Origin: Methylovirgula sp. 4M-Z18
Lineage (GTDB): Bacteria > Pseudomonadota > Alphaproteobacteria > Rhizobiales > Beijerinckiaceae
DNA: 64,000 nt
Assembly: GCF_037890675.1 (NCBI RefSeq)
Contig: NZ_CP149574.1
Span: 806,001-870,000 of the forward strand
Reading direction: 5' to 3'
Shown: positions 8,722-17,956 of the stretch, piece after piece
How positions within the stretch are numbered: position 1 is the first letter of the stretch
How the letters are laid out: the number at the start of each line of letters is the position of its first letter
Made by a program: the position numbers and the translations under genes
The notes under the pieces: generated by a model
Seen by the model: the letters and a program-made list of their open reading frames with translations, nothing else
Database searches by the model: none
Told to the model about the DNA's origin: nothing

Positions 8722-10503
8722 GTGCCGCTCACCCCCTCCCGGAAGTTCGCATCCTGGTTCTTTACAGCTCTCCTCGGCACCAGCCTTCTTTCTCCGATCG
8801 CCCTGGCGCGGCCGACTGTGGCCATTCCGACCCCCTTCGAAGTCGGCGGTAGCCCAGAGGGCAATTATCTTGCGGCGGTGGTCGCTGGCGACGACCAGGA
8901 TACGGCGGCGGCGGCGACGTTTTTCAACGAAGTGTTGAATGCCGATCCGCGCAATGTCGAATTGATCGAGCATGCCTTCATCGCGACGCTTGCCAATGGC
9001 GACGTGCGCCGCGCCTTCGATCTGGCCGATAAGCTGCTCGCTTACGCGCACAATGACAAACTCGCCCATCTCGTCTTGGGCGTGCGCGACCTGAAAACCA
9101 ATCAATATGCTTTGGCGCGGACCGAACTTGCGCAGAGCGATCCGGATGACCATTCGAATCTCACGTCCTCCTTGTTGAAGGCCTGGGCTTGGGTCGGTTC
9201 GCACAACGTGCAGAAGGCGCTGGAGACCACAGCGCATCTCAATGCCAATGGTTTTGGCGTGTTCCGCGATTTTCATGCGGCGCTCATGGCCGATGTGGCG
9301 AACGATGTCGATGAGGCGCAAAAGCGCGTGACGGCAGCCTATACGGCCGACCGCACCACGCTGCGCCTTGTCGAGGCGTATGGCCGCTTCATGTCGCGGC
9401 ACGGCCACATCGACGACGCGCTGAAGGCCTATGAAGAGGTCGATAAGATCATCCCGCATTACCCATCCATCGCGCAGGCAATCACGAGTCTGAAGGCGGG
9501 CAAGGAACTGCCGCCGCTGGTGAGCAATGCGCAAGAGGGCGCCGCCGAAGTGCTGTACGGGCTCGGATCGTCTGGCCGTGCCGGCGACGAACTCACCTCG
9601 ATCATTTACCTGCGGCTGGCGCTCTATCTGAACCCCGATCACGACACGGCGAGTTTCACCCTCGGCGAGACGTATGAGCGCATCAAGCGCTACGAACAGG
9701 CCATCGATGCCTATGAGGCAGTGCCGACAGCGAGCCCCTTGCGGCGCCTCGCGGACCTGCAGATCGGCACCGTGCTCGACACGATGGGACGGGTCGACGA
9801 TGCGGCGAAACATGTCAAGGCGATCCTCGACGACAACCCGAAGGATTTCGACACGCTGACCATGCTGGGCCGGATACAAAGCGAGCAGAAGGATTATGCC
9901 GCCGCGGCCGGAACCTACACCAAGGCGCTCGATGCGGCGGGACCGGATGTGGTCAATCCATGGTCGCTCTATTACTTCCGCGGCATCGCCTATGAACGGC
10001 AGAAGAAATGGCCCCCGGCGGAGGCGGATTTCAAAAAGGCGCTGGAATTGTCGCCGGATCAACCACAGGTCCTCAACTATCTCGGCTATACCTGGGTCGA
10101 TGCGGGTATCCATCTCGACGAGGCGTTCGCGATGCTGCGCCGCGCGGTGGAACTGAGCCCGGACGACGGGTATATCGTCGACAGTCTCGGCTGGGCGCAT
10201 TACAAACTCGGCCATTATGAAGAGGCGACGAAGCTGCTCGAACACGCGGTCGACCTCAAACCCGGCGATCCGACGATCAACGATCACCTGGGCGATGCCT
10301 ATTGGAAGATCGGTCGCAAGCTGGAGGCGCATTTCCAATGGAATCATGCGCGCGACATGAAGCCAGATCCGGAAGATTTGCCGCGCATCCTCGCCAAAAT
10401 CGACAAGGGCCTCGATGCGGTAGAGGCTGAGAAGCCGGCCTCCGACAAGCCGGCGGAAAAACCCGCCGCGAAGCCGGCCGATGCGTCCAACAGCAGTCAA
10501 TGA
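8722..10503 (+). CDS. Secreted tetratricopeptide-repeat protein
   Basis: A 593-residue protein starting at a GTG, with an N-terminal signal sequence (basic start, hydrophobic core FFTALLGTSLLSPIALA, likely cleavage after ALA near residue 29). The rest is helical TPR-like repeats; the clearest lie between residues 300 and 560, for example ALELSPDQPQVLNYLGYTW and AVELSPDDGYIVDSLGWAHY. A Lys/Ala/Pro-rich tail closes the protein. Periplasmic or outer-membrane scaffolding is likely. It sits directly upstream of ispE, an arrangement I recall from other Hyphomicrobiales. The MITE-like element lies just upstream and may supply or interrupt its promoter. Confidence 0.85.
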   Translation: MPLTPSRKFASWFFTALLGTSLLSPIALARPTVAIPTPFEVGGSPEGNYLAAVVAGDDQDTAAAATFFNEVLNADPRNVELIEHAFIATLANGDVRRAFDLADKLLAYAHNDKLAHLVLGVRDLKTNQYALARTELAQSDPDDHSNLTSSLLKAWAWVGSHNVQKALETTAHLNANGFGVFRDFHAALMADVANDVDEAQKRVTAAYTADRTTLRLVEAYGRFMSRHGHIDDALKAYEEVDKIIPHYPSIAQAITSLKAGKELPPLVSNAQEGAAEVLYGLGSSGRAGDELTSIIYLRLALYLNPDHDTASFTLGETYERIKRYEQAIDAYEAVPTASPLRRLADLQIGTVLDTMGRVDDAAKHVKAILDDNPKDFDTLTMLGRIQSEQKDYAAAAGTYTKALDAAGPDVVNPWSLYYFRGIAYERQKKWPPAEADFKKALELSPDQPQVLNYLGYTWVDAGIHLDEAFAMLRRAVELSPDDGYIVDSLGWAHYKLGHYEEATKLLEHAVDLKPGDPTINDHLGDAYWKIGRKLEAHFQWNHARDMKPDPEDLPRILAKIDKGLDAVEAEKPASDKPAEKPAAKPADASNSSQ

Positions 10504-10527
10504 GGGTGCTGAGAGCCGCTCTGTTGG

Positions 10528-11403
10528 ATGTCCGATATGCTGACGACACGCTGCCCCGCGAAGATTAATCTCACGCTGCATGTCGTTGCGCGCCGGGCTG
10601 ATGGGTTGCACGAGCTTGAGAGTCTCGTCGCCTTTGCAGGCACCGGCGACAGTTTGAGCCTGTTGCCGGGCGGCAGTTTATCTTTAGCGGTCGAGGGCCC
10701 GCGTGCCGACTCGGCCGGCGAGACCGACAAGAATCTGGTCTTGGTCGCCGCCCGCAATCTCGCTGAGCGCGTGCCCGGCCTTCGCCTTGGCGCGTTTCAT
10801 CTGATCAAACGGTTGCCGGTTGCCGCCGGTATCGGTGGCGGATCCTCGGATGCGGCCGGGGCGTTGCGATTGCTCGCTGAGGCCAATGGACTCGACCTCG
10901 ACGATCCCCGCCTCATGGCAGCCGCACGCGCGACGGGAGCCGATGTGCCGGTATGCCTCGAGGCGAAGGCGCGGATCATGCGCGGTGTCGGCGAGGCACT
11001 CGCGCCGCCGATCAAACTACCGCCGCTGTTCGCGGTGCTCGTCAATCCAGGCGTTGCCGTCGCGACCAAAGATGTCTTCGGCGAACTCGGACTGAGGCCG
11101 GGCGAGGATTATGGCTTCGGCAAACATCCCGCGATCGAGACGGCGGGCGATGCCACGGGCCTTGGTGCGCTGCTGAAAAAGGCCCGCAACGATCTCGAGG
11201 CGCCGGCATCGAATATCGCGCCGGTCATCGGCCATGTGCTCGCCGTGCTGGGCGCCGCGCGCGGCCAAAGGCTCGCGCGCATGTCGGGCTCGGGCGCCAC
11301 ATGTTTTGCGCTGTTCGAAACCTGCCGCGCCGCGGCGACGGCCGCGCGCGTCATCCGCCGTGACCATCCCGGCTGGTGGGTGAAGGCAAGCGTGCTGCGA
11401 TAA
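10528..11403 (+). CDS. ispE: 4-diphosphocytidyl-2-C-methyl-D-erythritol kinase
   Basis: A 291-residue GHMP-family kinase of the non-mevalonate (MEP) isoprenoid pathway. It phosphorylates the 2-hydroxyl of CDP-methylerythritol using ATP. The N-terminal PAKINL (10-15) and the glycine-rich ATP loop [16 protein letters not shown] (97-112) are both present, and GADVPVCL near 137 carries the conserved Asp. A C-terminal [12 protein letters not shown] segment is the third GHMP motif. The first ATG is used here, with another at the fourth codon. It follows the TPR gene by 24 bases and converges with the polyprenyl synthase gene, which uses IspE pathway products. Confidence 0.96.
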   Translation: MSDMLTTRCPAKINLTLHVVARRADGLHELESLVAFAGTGDSLSLLPGGSLSLAVEGPRADSAGETDKNLVLVAARNLAERVPGLRLGAFHLIKRLPVAAGIGGGSSDAAGALRLLAEANGLDLDDPRLMAAARATGADVPVCLEAKARIMRGVGEALAPPIKLPPLFAVLVNPGVAVATKDVFGELGLRPGEDYGFGKHPAIETAGDATGLGALLKKARNDLEAPASNIAPVIGHVLAVLGAARGQRLARMSGSGATCFALFETCRAAATAARVIRRDHPGWWVKASVLR

Positions 11404-11412
11404 ATCCGCGCG

Positions 11413-12426
11413 TCAATACGCGCGGCTGATGCAGAAATCGACCACGTCGCGCAAGGCTTGTTTCCAGGGCGAAGACGGGAAAATTTCGAGGGCATCGCGT
11501 GCCATAGCGCCGTAATGGCGTGCCCGCTCCACCGTATCTTCCAGGGCGCGGTGCTTGCGCATGACGGCGAGGGCCTGCTCCAGATCGCCGTCATGGACGT
11601 CGCCCTCCTCGAGCGTGCGTTTCCAGAACGCGCGTTCGGCCTCGTTGCCGCGCCGGAACGACAGGACGATCGGCAAGGTGATCTTGCCCTCGCGGAAATC
11701 GTCGCCGACATTCTTGCCGAGCTTGGCCGACGAGCCGCCGTAATCGAGGGCGTCGTCGATCAACTGGAAGGCAATGCCGAGATTGGCGCCATAGCCGCGG
11801 CAGGCGGCAATATCGGCTTTCGAATTCCGGGCCAGGATCGGCCCGACTTCGGCCGCGGCGGCGAACAAAGCTGCGGTTTTCGCTCGGATGACGGCGAGAT
11901 AATCGTCCTCGGTCGTCTCCGTGTCCTTCGCGGCGGCAAGCTGCATCACCTCGCCTTCGGCAATGACAGTTGCCGCGGTGGACAGCACGTCGAGGCATTC
12001 GAGCGAACCGACCTCGACCATCATCTTGAACGCCTGGCCGAGCAGAAAATCGCCGACCAGCACGCTGGCCTCATTGCCCCACAACATGCGCGCCGCCAGC
12101 TTGCCGCGCCGCATGTCGCTCTCATCCACCACGTCGTCGTGCAGGAGGGTCGCCGTATGCATGAATTCGACGGAGGCCGCGAGCTTAACATGGCCCTCGC
12201 CGGCATAGCCGCACATCCCGGCAGTCGCGAGGGTCAGCATGGGCCGCAGCCGCTTGCCGCCCGAGGAAATCAGGTGGTTCGCGACTTCCGGAATCATCGT
12301 CACATCGGATCCGGTGCGTGACACGATGGTTTGGTTGACCCGCTCCATGTCTTTAGCCACCAAAGCACTGAGGCCTTCAATGCCGGTCTTGGCGGCCTTT
12401 TCATCGAGAGGAATGACTACACCCAC
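11413..12426 (-). CDS. ispB: Long-chain polyprenyl diphosphate synthase
   Basis: A 337-residue trans-prenyltransferase. The first aspartate-rich motif DDVVD is at 97-101, followed by RRG, and the second, DDALD, is at 224-228. GGKRLRP (56-62) binds isopentenyl diphosphate. Small residues before the first motif and the overall length fit a long-chain enzyme, probably octaprenyl or decaprenyl diphosphate synthase making the ubiquinone side chain; the exact chain length cannot be read from the sequence. The start is a GTG. It converges with ispE, leaving 9 bases between stops. Confidence 0.92.
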   Translation of the reverse strand: MGVVIPLDEKAAKTGIEGLSALVAKDMERVNQTIVSRTGSDVTMIPEVANHLISSGGKRLRPMLTLATAGMCGYAGEGHVKLAASVEFMHTATLLHDDVVDESDMRRGKLAARMLWGNEASVLVGDFLLGQAFKMMVEVGSLECLDVLSTAATVIAEGEVMQLAAAKDTETTEDDYLAVIRAKTAALFAAAAEVGPILARNSKADIAACRGYGANLGIAFQLIDDALDYGGSSAKLGKNVGDDFREGKITLPIVLSFRRGNEAERAFWKRTLEEGDVHDGDLEQALAVMRKHRALEDTVERARHYGAMARDALEIFPSSPWKQALRDVVDFCISRAY

Positions 12427-12579
12427 GTTGTTACACCCTGTTGCCTGGTCAGCGGGACCATAGAGCCACCCTCTTCGCCCGGCAAGTGCGCAACTGCCAC
12501 AGTGCGGGCCGTGGACGGGCGGCCTTTCCCCCGGGCGCCTGTTGCTCTATGATCGTAGATTGCGCCGGGAGAGACGATT

Positions 12580-12801
12580 TTGCACGAATTGCTGCGGACC
12601 AATGATTTGATCCTGATTTCGCGCGTAGAGGCGATTTTGGCGGACGAAGGCATCCGATATTTGGTGGCTGATCAGCATATGAGCGCGCTCGAAGGCTCGC
12701 TCGGCTTCCTGCCGCGCCGGATTCTGGTGCATGAAGACGATTTGCACGCCGCCCGCCACGCCCTCTGGCAAGAGGGGCTCAAGGACGAAATTCGGTCGTG
12801 A
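12580..12801 (+). CDS. DUF2007 family protein
   Basis: A 73-residue protein starting at a TTG behind GGGAGAG. The opening (LHELLRTNDLILISRVEAIL) is the standard start of DUF2007 proteins, which supports this start over the out-of-frame ATG at 12549. The rest (ADEGIRYLVADQHMSALEGS) continues the single alpha/beta DUF2007 domain. The family is sometimes called a putative signal-transducing protein, but its function is unknown. It overlaps the following methyltransferase gene by 4 bases (GTGA), a pairing that recurs in Hyphomicrobiales. Confidence 0.88.
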   Translation: MHELLRTNDLILISRVEAILADEGIRYLVADQHMSALEGSLGFLPRRILVHEDDLHAARHALWQEGLKDEIRS

Positions 12802-13556
12802 GCAGCGATCTTATTCGGACCATGCTGCTCGATCACAAGGTGCAATTGCTGCAGCCCCTGCGCGGCAATCGTGCCGGCACCGATGCGGTGCTCCTGGCCG
12901 CTGCCGCGCCGTCGCAGATCGCGGGGGCGGTGATCGATGTGGGCGCCGGGGTTGGCAGTATCGGTTTGATGATCGCGCAGCGGGCGCCGAAGGCGCGAAT
13001 CGTGCTGCTCGAGAACGATCCCGCCGTGGCCGGCATCGCCCGCGAAAACATCGCGCTCAACGGCCGGCAGGAGCAGGTGTCGCTGGCCGAGGCGGATCTC
13101 CTGAAGTCAGCCGCGCGCCGGGCCGCGGGGGCCGGCGATGAAGCGTTCGACTATGTTTTTACCAATCCGCCCTTTTACGCCGCCCATACGGTACAGGCGT
13201 CGCGCGAGGTCGGGCGGGCGGCGGCGCATGTCTTTGCGGATGGCGCCGACCTTACGCAATGGATCAAGGCCTGTATCGCGCTGCTTAAGCCCGGTGGGCG
13301 CCTGCTCATGGTGCATCGCGCTGACGCGCTGGGCGATATGCTCGAGGCCGGCCGCAAGCAACTCGGCCATTTCGTCGTCAAGCCCATTCACCCGCGCGAC
13401 GGCGCGCCGGCCAATCGCGTCATCGTCACGGCGCGCAAGGGCAGCCGCGCGCCGCTCGCACTTCTGCCAGGGCTCGTCATGCATAGCGCCGACGGCAAAT
13501 TTTCGGCCGCAGCTGAGGCGATCAACCGCGGCGAAGCGCTTGTCGACATGGGGTGA
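12798..13556 (+). CDS. TrmN6-type methyltransferase
   Basis: A 252-residue SAM-dependent methyltransferase. Motif I is VIDVGAGVGSIGL (45-57), and NPPF (123-126) is the adenine-N6 signature. The opening, with LDHKVQLLQPLRGNRAGTDA, matches the YfiC/TrmN6 group that methylates A37 of tRNA-Val in E. coli. The substrate in this organism is inferred from family resemblance only. It starts with a GTG overlapping the DUF2007 stop, so expression of the two is coupled. Confidence 0.82.
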   Translation: MSSDLIRTMLLDHKVQLLQPLRGNRAGTDAVLLAAAAPSQIAGAVIDVGAGVGSIGLMIAQRAPKARIVLLENDPAVAGIARENIALNGRQEQVSLAEADLLKSAARRAAGAGDEAFDYVFTNPPFYAAHTVQASREVGRAAAHVFADGADLTQWIKACIALLKPGGRLLMVHRADALGDMLEAGRKQLGHFVVKPIHPRDGAPANRVIVTARKGSRAPLALLPGLVMHSADGKFSAAAEAINRGEALVDMG

Positions 13557-13562
13557 TGGCGC

Positions 13563-13970
13563 TTATTCGGTGTAATAGGGACGCTGCGAACGGGCGTTGC
13601 AGTAGACGTAGAAGGGCCGCCCCCACGCATCGTAGACCAGCCGTTCGGGCATGAGGCAGCGATCGGACATGGGTCGTTCGACCATGATCCGCATGGGACG
13701 GCGCGGCGGGCAGCGGTCGCGGGTGCAATCGATATTGACGGCGCTGCCGCCATCGTGGCTGCCGCCGGCAGTGCCGCCATTGCTATCGCCGCCTGAGGGG
13801 CCGGACGGTCCGGCATTGCCGCCGCGCGAGCCGCCATCGCTGCCTCTGCCGTTGGTCGTGGCGGCGGTGGCATTCGAGGCATCGAACACCACCTGAGCGA
13901 TGCTTGCGGCGCCGAGGACGGCGACCAGCAGGGCTGCGGCAGATGAGGTTTTAAGACGTTGACTGATCAT
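13563..13970 (-). CDS. Small secreted Gly/Ser-rich protein
   Basis: A 135-residue protein of unknown function. A signal sequence (MISQRLKTSSAAALLVAVLG and on to ATA near residue 37) precedes a low-complexity Gly/Ser/Asp linker (about 40-77) and a C-terminal segment with four cysteines (C82, C87, C104, C124) that could form two disulfides in the periplasm. The C-terminal RLVYDAWGRPFYVYCNAR pattern occurs in other small secreted alphaproteobacterial proteins. It converges with the methyltransferase gene, 6 bases apart. Confidence 0.7.
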   Translation of the reverse strand: MISQRLKTSSAAALLVAVLGAASIAQVVFDASNATAATTNGRGSDGGSRGGNAGPSGPSGGDSNGGTAGGSHDGGSAVNIDCTRDRCPPRRPMRIMVERPMSDRCLMPERLVYDAWGRPFYVYCNARSQRPYYTE

Positions 13971-14136
13971 CGTGTTTCTCCGTTGCGAGTGACCTTGCGT
14001 TGTGCCGGTCTCTCCAAAACGGCACGTCGGAAGGATGCGCCGGAGCTTGGGCCCCTGCGGTGCGCTTTCTCACGCCGCCGCGTTGACCCGATGACGGCAT
14101 CTGAGTAGGGTCCGCCCGCAAATTTGGGATTGGCCG

Positions 14137-15060
14137 ATGACCGAAGATTTCATGAATCCGAAGCGCTCGTTTCAGGGGCTTCTCTTGACGCTGCAGCGTT
14201 TCTGGGCGGAGCAGGGCTGCGTGATCCTGCAGCCCTACGATATGGAAGTCGGGGCCGGCACCTTCCATCCGGCCACGACCTTGCGCTCGCTCGGCCCGAA
14301 GCCTTGGAAAGCGGCCTATATCCAGCCGTCCCGCCGCCCGAAGGACGGCCGCTACGGGGAAAACCCGAACCGCCTGCAGCACTATTACCAGTTTCAGGTC
14401 ATTCTGAAACCGTCGCCGCCGGATCTGCAGGATCTCTATCTGAAATCGCTCTATGCGATCGGCATCGACCCGCTGCTGCACGACATCCGTTTCGTCGAGG
14501 ACGATTGGGAGAGCCCGACGCTCGGCGCCTGGGGCCTCGGCTGGGAATGCTGGTGTGACGGAATGGAAGTGAGCCAGTTCACCTATTTCCAGCAGGTCGC
14601 CGGTTTCGAATGTTCCCCGGTTTCGGGCGAATTGACCTACGGCCTCGAACGGCTCGCCATGTATCTGCAGGGCGTCGAGAGCATTTATGACCTCAATTTC
14701 AACGGCCGCGAGGGCGCGGACAAGGTCACTTACGGCGACGTATTCCTGCAGGCGGAACAGGAATATTCGCGCCACAATTTCGAATATGCCGACACGGCGA
14801 TGCTGTTCCAGCACTTCAAGGACGCCGAGGCCGAATGCAAGGCGCTTTTAGAAAAGGGCAAGGGCGCCGAGCAGGGCGAGCGGCACAAACTGGCGCTGCC
14901 GGCCTATGATCAATGTATCAAGGCCTCGCACCGCTTCAACCTGCTCGACGCGCGCGGCGTGATCTCGGTGACGGAGCGGCAGAGCTACATTTTGCGCGTG
15001 CGCGAACTCGCCAAGGCCTGCGGCGCGGCGTGGTTGCAGACCGAAGGCGGCGGTGCGTAA
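14137..15060 (+). CDS. glyQ: Glycyl-tRNA synthetase alpha subunit
   Basis: A 307-residue alpha chain of the bacterial alpha2-beta2 glycyl-tRNA synthetase, which carries the class II catalytic site. The start [19 protein letters not shown], the motif [16 protein letters not shown] and the stretch [18 protein letters not shown] are all diagnostic. Length is normal. Its beta-chain partner glyS begins 3.2 kb further on, separated by the thiamine genes and a CDGSH gene, which is unusual for a pair that is normally adjacent. Confidence 0.97.
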   Translation: MTEDFMNPKRSFQGLLLTLQRFWAEQGCVILQPYDMEVGAGTFHPATTLRSLGPKPWKAAYIQPSRRPKDGRYGENPNRLQHYYQFQVILKPSPPDLQDLYLKSLYAIGIDPLLHDIRFVEDDWESPTLGAWGLGWECWCDGMEVSQFTYFQQVAGFECSPVSGELTYGLERLAMYLQGVESIYDLNFNGREGADKVTYGDVFLQAEQEYSRHNFEYADTAMLFQHFKDAEAECKALLEKGKGAEQGERHKLALPAYDQCIKASHRFNLLDARGVISVTERQSYILRVRELAKACGAAWLQTEGGGA

Positions 15061-15073
15061 AGTTAAACGGATA

Positions 15074-15146
15074 GAGCGGATCGCGGCCTTCCAGGCCGCA
15101 TCTTGCCCGCCATTTGATGCGCGGCCTGGAAGGCCGCGGCCCGCTC
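15074..15146. repeat. Large compound palindrome after glyQ
   Basis: Two 26-base arms (15074-15099 and 15121-15146) pair in inverted orientation, apart from a 3-base internal mismatch, around a 21-base loop. Within each arm a 17-base unit (GCGGCCTTCCAGGCCGC and its reverse complement) is itself a hairpin. The structure lies between the glyQ stop and the TPP riboswitch. It could be a REP-type repeat or a factor-assisted terminator; there is no U-tract. Confidence 0.6.
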
Positions 15147-15186
15147 ATCTTGACGCCGCGCCGTTCAGACGACATGTTATAGCAAA

Positions 15187-15264
15187 CCCGGGGAGCCCGA
15201 GAGGGCTGAGAGGCTGCAGTGCGGCGACCCGTTTCACCTGATCCAGGTCATGCTGGCGTAGGGA
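15187..15264 (+). promoter_or_regulatory. TPP riboswitch (THI element)
   Basis: The segment contains the conserved core of the thiamine pyrophosphate riboswitch: GGGCTGAGAGG near 15203, ACCCGTTTCACCTGATCCAG from 15227, and TGCTGGCGTAGGGA ending at 15264. It precedes thiO, thiS, thiG and thiE, so it should turn the operon down when TPP is plentiful. In proteobacteria these elements usually act by hiding the ribosome-binding site or by early termination; which applies here is not clear. Confidence 0.93.
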
Positions 15265-15271
15265 TGGTGCC

Positions 15272-15328
15272 ATGAAAAAGAGTTTCCGGATGGCCTGCCG
15301 CGCCGCTTATCTCAAGCGGAGGCGATGA
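15272..15328 (+). CDS. Possible 18-codon leader peptide before thiO
   Basis: A short frame (MKKSFRMACRAAYLKRRR) begins 8 bases after the riboswitch core and ends in TGATG, where its stop shares a base with the preferred thiO ATG. The GGAGG for thiO lies inside its last codons. The peptide is strongly basic. Its ribosome-binding site is weak, so it may be chance, but the placement would allow translation of the leader to couple to thiO. Confidence 0.3.
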   Translation: MKKSFRMACRAAYLKRRR

Positions 15329-16335
15329 TGCGCGTTCGCATCAATGGCGCAGGGATTGCGGGGCTCACCTGCGCTTACGAATTTGCCCGTCGCGGCGCGC
15401 GCGTCGAGATCATCGACCAGCGCGATGAGGCCGGCCGCGGCTGTTCCTGGTTTGCCGGTGGCATGATCGCGCCGTGGTGCGAGGCCGAAAGCGCCGAGCC
15501 GCTCGTCCTGCGCCTGGGGCAGGAGGCGTTGCGGTTCTGGGCCGAGCATTTTCCGGTTGCGCGGAAAGGCACTTTGGTGGTGGCGCCGCCGCGCGACCGG
15601 CATGAGCTCGATCGCTTTGCCCGCCGCACCAGCGCCTACGAATGGGTCGATGCGGATGCCATCGCCGCACATGAGCCGGATCTCGGCGGCCGCTTCTCGC
15701 GCGGACTTTTCTTTCACGAGGAAGCGCATCTCGATCCGCGCGCCACGGTCGACGCTTTGGTGCGGCGGCTGGCCGGCGAGATGGGCGTCACCTTCCGGCT
15801 GAATGAGAATGCGGATTTCTCCGGCGCAGGCGTCGATGTCACGCTCGATTGCCGCGGGCTTGCCGCGCGGGATGTTTGGCCTTCCCTGCGCGGTGTGAAG
15901 GGCGAAATGGTCATCGTCAAAGCACGGGATGTGACATTGTCGCGCCCCGTGCGTCTGCTGCATCCGCGCATTCCGGTCTATATCGTGCCGCGCGCCGGCA
16001 ATCTGTTCATGATCGGCGCCACGATGATCGAGAACGACGAAGCCGGCCGCATCACCGCGCGCTCGCTGATCGAATTGTTGAATGCCGCCTACACGCTGCA
16101 TCCAGCATTCGGCGAAGCAGAAGTCGTCGAGATCGGCTGCGACGTGCGTCCCGCCTTTCCCGACAATCTGCCGCGCATCCGCCGCGACGGCCGCATCATC
16201 CGCGTGAACGGATTGTATCGGCACGGTTATCTGCTCTCGCCCAGCATCGCCCGCATGACCGCGGATCTGGCGTTCGAGGACAAAATTTACCCTGAGGTTA
16301 TGCATGAAGATTTCAGTGAACGGGCAACCGCATGA
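15328..16335 (+). CDS. thiO: Glycine oxidase ThiO
   Basis: A 335-residue FAD-dependent amine oxidase of the DAO family. The dinucleotide motif INGAGIAGLTCAYEFA is at the N-terminus, and WFAGGMIAPW near residue 47 is typical of ThiO. It oxidises glycine to the imine used with ThiG and ThiS to build the thiazole of thiamine. I chose the second ATG because GGAGG is 5 bases upstream of it; the first ATG, 3 bases earlier, is too close. The 3' end overlaps thiS by 32 bases. Confidence 0.9.
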   Translation: MRVRINGAGIAGLTCAYEFARRGARVEIIDQRDEAGRGCSWFAGGMIAPWCEAESAEPLVLRLGQEALRFWAEHFPVARKGTLVVAPPRDRHELDRFARRTSAYEWVDADAIAAHEPDLGGRFSRGLFFHEEAHLDPRATVDALVRRLAGEMGVTFRLNENADFSGAGVDVTLDCRGLAARDVWPSLRGVKGEMVIVKARDVTLSRPVRLLHPRIPVYIVPRAGNLFMIGATMIENDEAGRITARSLIELLNAAYTLHPAFGEAEVVEIGCDVRPAFPDNLPRIRRDGRIIRVNGLYRHGYLLSPSIARMTADLAFEDKIYPEVMHEDFSERATA

Positions 16336-16501
16336 GGTGAGCGCGCGTACGCTGCGCGACCTCTTGTCCGATATGGAGTACGAGGATCTGCCGGTGGCAA
16401 CCGCGCATAATCATGATTTCGTGCGCGCGCAGGACCGCGACAAGATCGTCTTGAAGGAAGGCGACGAGGTGGAAATTCTCACGCCGCGGCAGGGAGGCTG
16501 A
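16304..16501 (+). CDS. thiS: Thiamine biosynthesis sulfur carrier ThiS
   Basis: A 65-residue ubiquitin-like protein ending in Gly-Gly, the site that is adenylated and converted to a thiocarboxylate to donate sulfur for the thiazole ring. The start (MKISVNGQPHEV) and the C-terminal VEILTPRQGG are typical. It begins inside thiO and ends 3 bases before thiG, a tightly packed operon. The enzyme that activates it (ThiF) is not in this window. Confidence 0.93.
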   Translation: MKISVNGQPHEVSARTLRDLLSDMEYEDLPVATAHNHDFVRAQDRDKIVLKEGDEVEILTPRQGG

Positions 16502-16504
16502 TCG

Positions 16505-17281
16505 ATGCGTGCATTTGCGCCTTACGGCACCGAGCTTTCCTCGCGCCTGCTGCTCGGCACGTCGCAATATCCGTCGCCCGCGATTCTACTCGACGCGATC
16601 AAGGCGAGCGGCACGCAGGTCGTGACGGTGTCGCTGCGCCGCGAGTCCGGCGGCGGCCGCGCGGGGCATGATTTCTGGTCGCTCATTCAGTCGGCCAATG
16701 TGCGCGTGCTGCCGAACACGGCCGGCTGCCATACGGTGAAGGAAGCGGTGACGACGGCGCATATGGCGCGCGAATTGTTCGGGACCGATTGGATCAAGCT
16801 GGAAGTGATCGGCGAGTCCGACACGCTCCAGCCGGATGTGTTCGGCCTTGTCGAAGCGGCGCGCATCCTGAATGCGGATGGCTTCAAGGTCTTTCCCTAT
16901 ACGACCGAGGATCTCATTGTCGCAGAGCGGCTTCTCGACGCGGGATGCGAAGTGCTGATGCCCTGGGGCGCACCGATCGGCTCGGGTCGTGGGCTCAACA
17001 ATGTCTATGGCTTGCGCTCGCTGCGTGCGCATTTCCCCGACGTGCCGCTCGTCATCGATGCCGGCCTCGGCGTGCCGTCGCATGCGGGCGCGGCGATCGA
17101 GCTTGGCTATGACGGCATCCTGCTCAACACGGCGGTCGCCAAGGCCGGCGATCCGGTCGCGATGGCGCGCGCCTTTGCGCTGGCGATCGAGGCGGGCGTG
17201 TTGGCGCGCGACGCCGATCCGATGGAGCCGCGCGACATGGCGGCGCCCTCGACGCCGGTGATCGGCAAGGCTTTTGGGTAA
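16505..17281 (+). CDS. thiG: Thiazole synthase ThiG
   Basis: A 258-residue TIM-barrel enzyme that condenses deoxyxylulose phosphate, dehydroglycine and ThiS thiocarboxylate into the thiazole of thiamine. The Schiff-base lysine is K98 in [10 protein letters not shown]. The phosphate-binding segments ([12 protein letters not shown] and [12 protein letters not shown]) are in place, and [10 protein letters not shown] closes the barrel. Length is normal. Confidence 0.96.
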   Translation: MRAFAPYGTELSSRLLLGTSQYPSPAILLDAIKASGTQVVTVSLRRESGGGRAGHDFWSLIQSANVRVLPNTAGCHTVKEAVTTAHMARELFGTDWIKLEVIGESDTLQPDVFGLVEAARILNADGFKVFPYTTEDLIVAERLLDAGCEVLMPWGAPIGSGRGLNNVYGLRSLRAHFPDVPLVIDAGLGVPSHAGAAIELGYDGILLNTAVAKAGDPVAMARAFALAIEAGVLARDADPMEPRDMAAPSTPVIGKAFG

Positions 17282-17286
17282 GGATA

Positions 17287-17883
17287 ATGATGCTGCCGCG
17301 TTTCTATCTCATCGTCGATAAATCCGAATGGTTGGTGCGCCTGCTGCCGCAAGGCGTGAAGCTGGTGCAATTGCGGATCAAGGATTTGCCGGAAGATCAC
17401 TTGCGGCAGGAGATCCGCGCCGCAAAAGCGCTCTGTGCCGCGCATGGCGCGCAATTGGTCATCAATGATTATTGGCGCCTCGCCATGGAGGAAGGGTGCG
17501 ATTTTGTCCACCTGGGCCAAGGCGATCTCGAGAGTGCCGATGTGGCGGCCATTCGCAAGGCCGGAATGAAGCTCGGTGTCAGCACGCACGACCATGCCGA
17601 ACTCGACCGCGCGCTGGCGCTCGACCCGGATTATATCGCGCTCGGGCCGATCTATCCGACAATCCTCAAGCAGATGCCCTTCGGTCCGCAGGGATTGGAG
17701 CGGATCGGCGAATGGAAGCGCCTGATCGGTTCGCGGCCGCTCGTCGCAATTGGGGGCTTGAGCGTCGAGCGGGCGCCGGGCGTTATCGAGGCTGGAGCCG
17801 ACAGTCTCTGTGTCGTCACCGATGTGCTCCTCAACGCCGATCCGGAAGCGCGGGTGAAGGCCTGGCTCGACGTGACGCGATAG
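17287..17883 (+). CDS. thiE: Thiamine phosphate synthase ThiE
   Basis: A 198-residue TIM barrel that joins the thiazole and pyrimidine halves to give thiamine phosphate. VQLRIKD (about 29-35), LVINDYWRLA, FVHLGQGDL and YIALGPIYPT carry the known substrate-binding residues, and IGGLS near 160 binds phosphate. A second ATG follows immediately after the first; either could be used. It is the last gene of the thiOSGE operon; thiC, thiD and thiF are not in the window. Confidence 0.9.
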   Translation: MMLPRFYLIVDKSEWLVRLLPQGVKLVQLRIKDLPEDHLRQEIRAAKALCAAHGAQLVINDYWRLAMEEGCDFVHLGQGDLESADVAAIRKAGMKLGVSTHDHAELDRALALDPDYIALGPIYPTILKQMPFGPQGLERIGEWKRLIGSRPLVAIGGLSVERAPGVIEAGADSLCVVTDVLLNADPEARVKAWLDVTR

Positions 17884-17956
17884 CGACAGCTTTACGCGGT
17901 GGACGGCGGTCACCGAAGCGCCTAACCTCGCGAAAATATCAACAGGGAGGGGTGTG

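Noticed and set aside
8407-10611. A 734-codon minus-strand reading frame
   Set aside because: It is antisense to the TPR gene and continues into the MITE-like element; no recognisable domain is seen and the plus-strand gene is convincing.
12549-12579. An ATG upstream of the DUF2007 gene
   Set aside because: It is out of frame with the DUF2007 protein; the TTG at 12580 gives the family's normal N-terminus.
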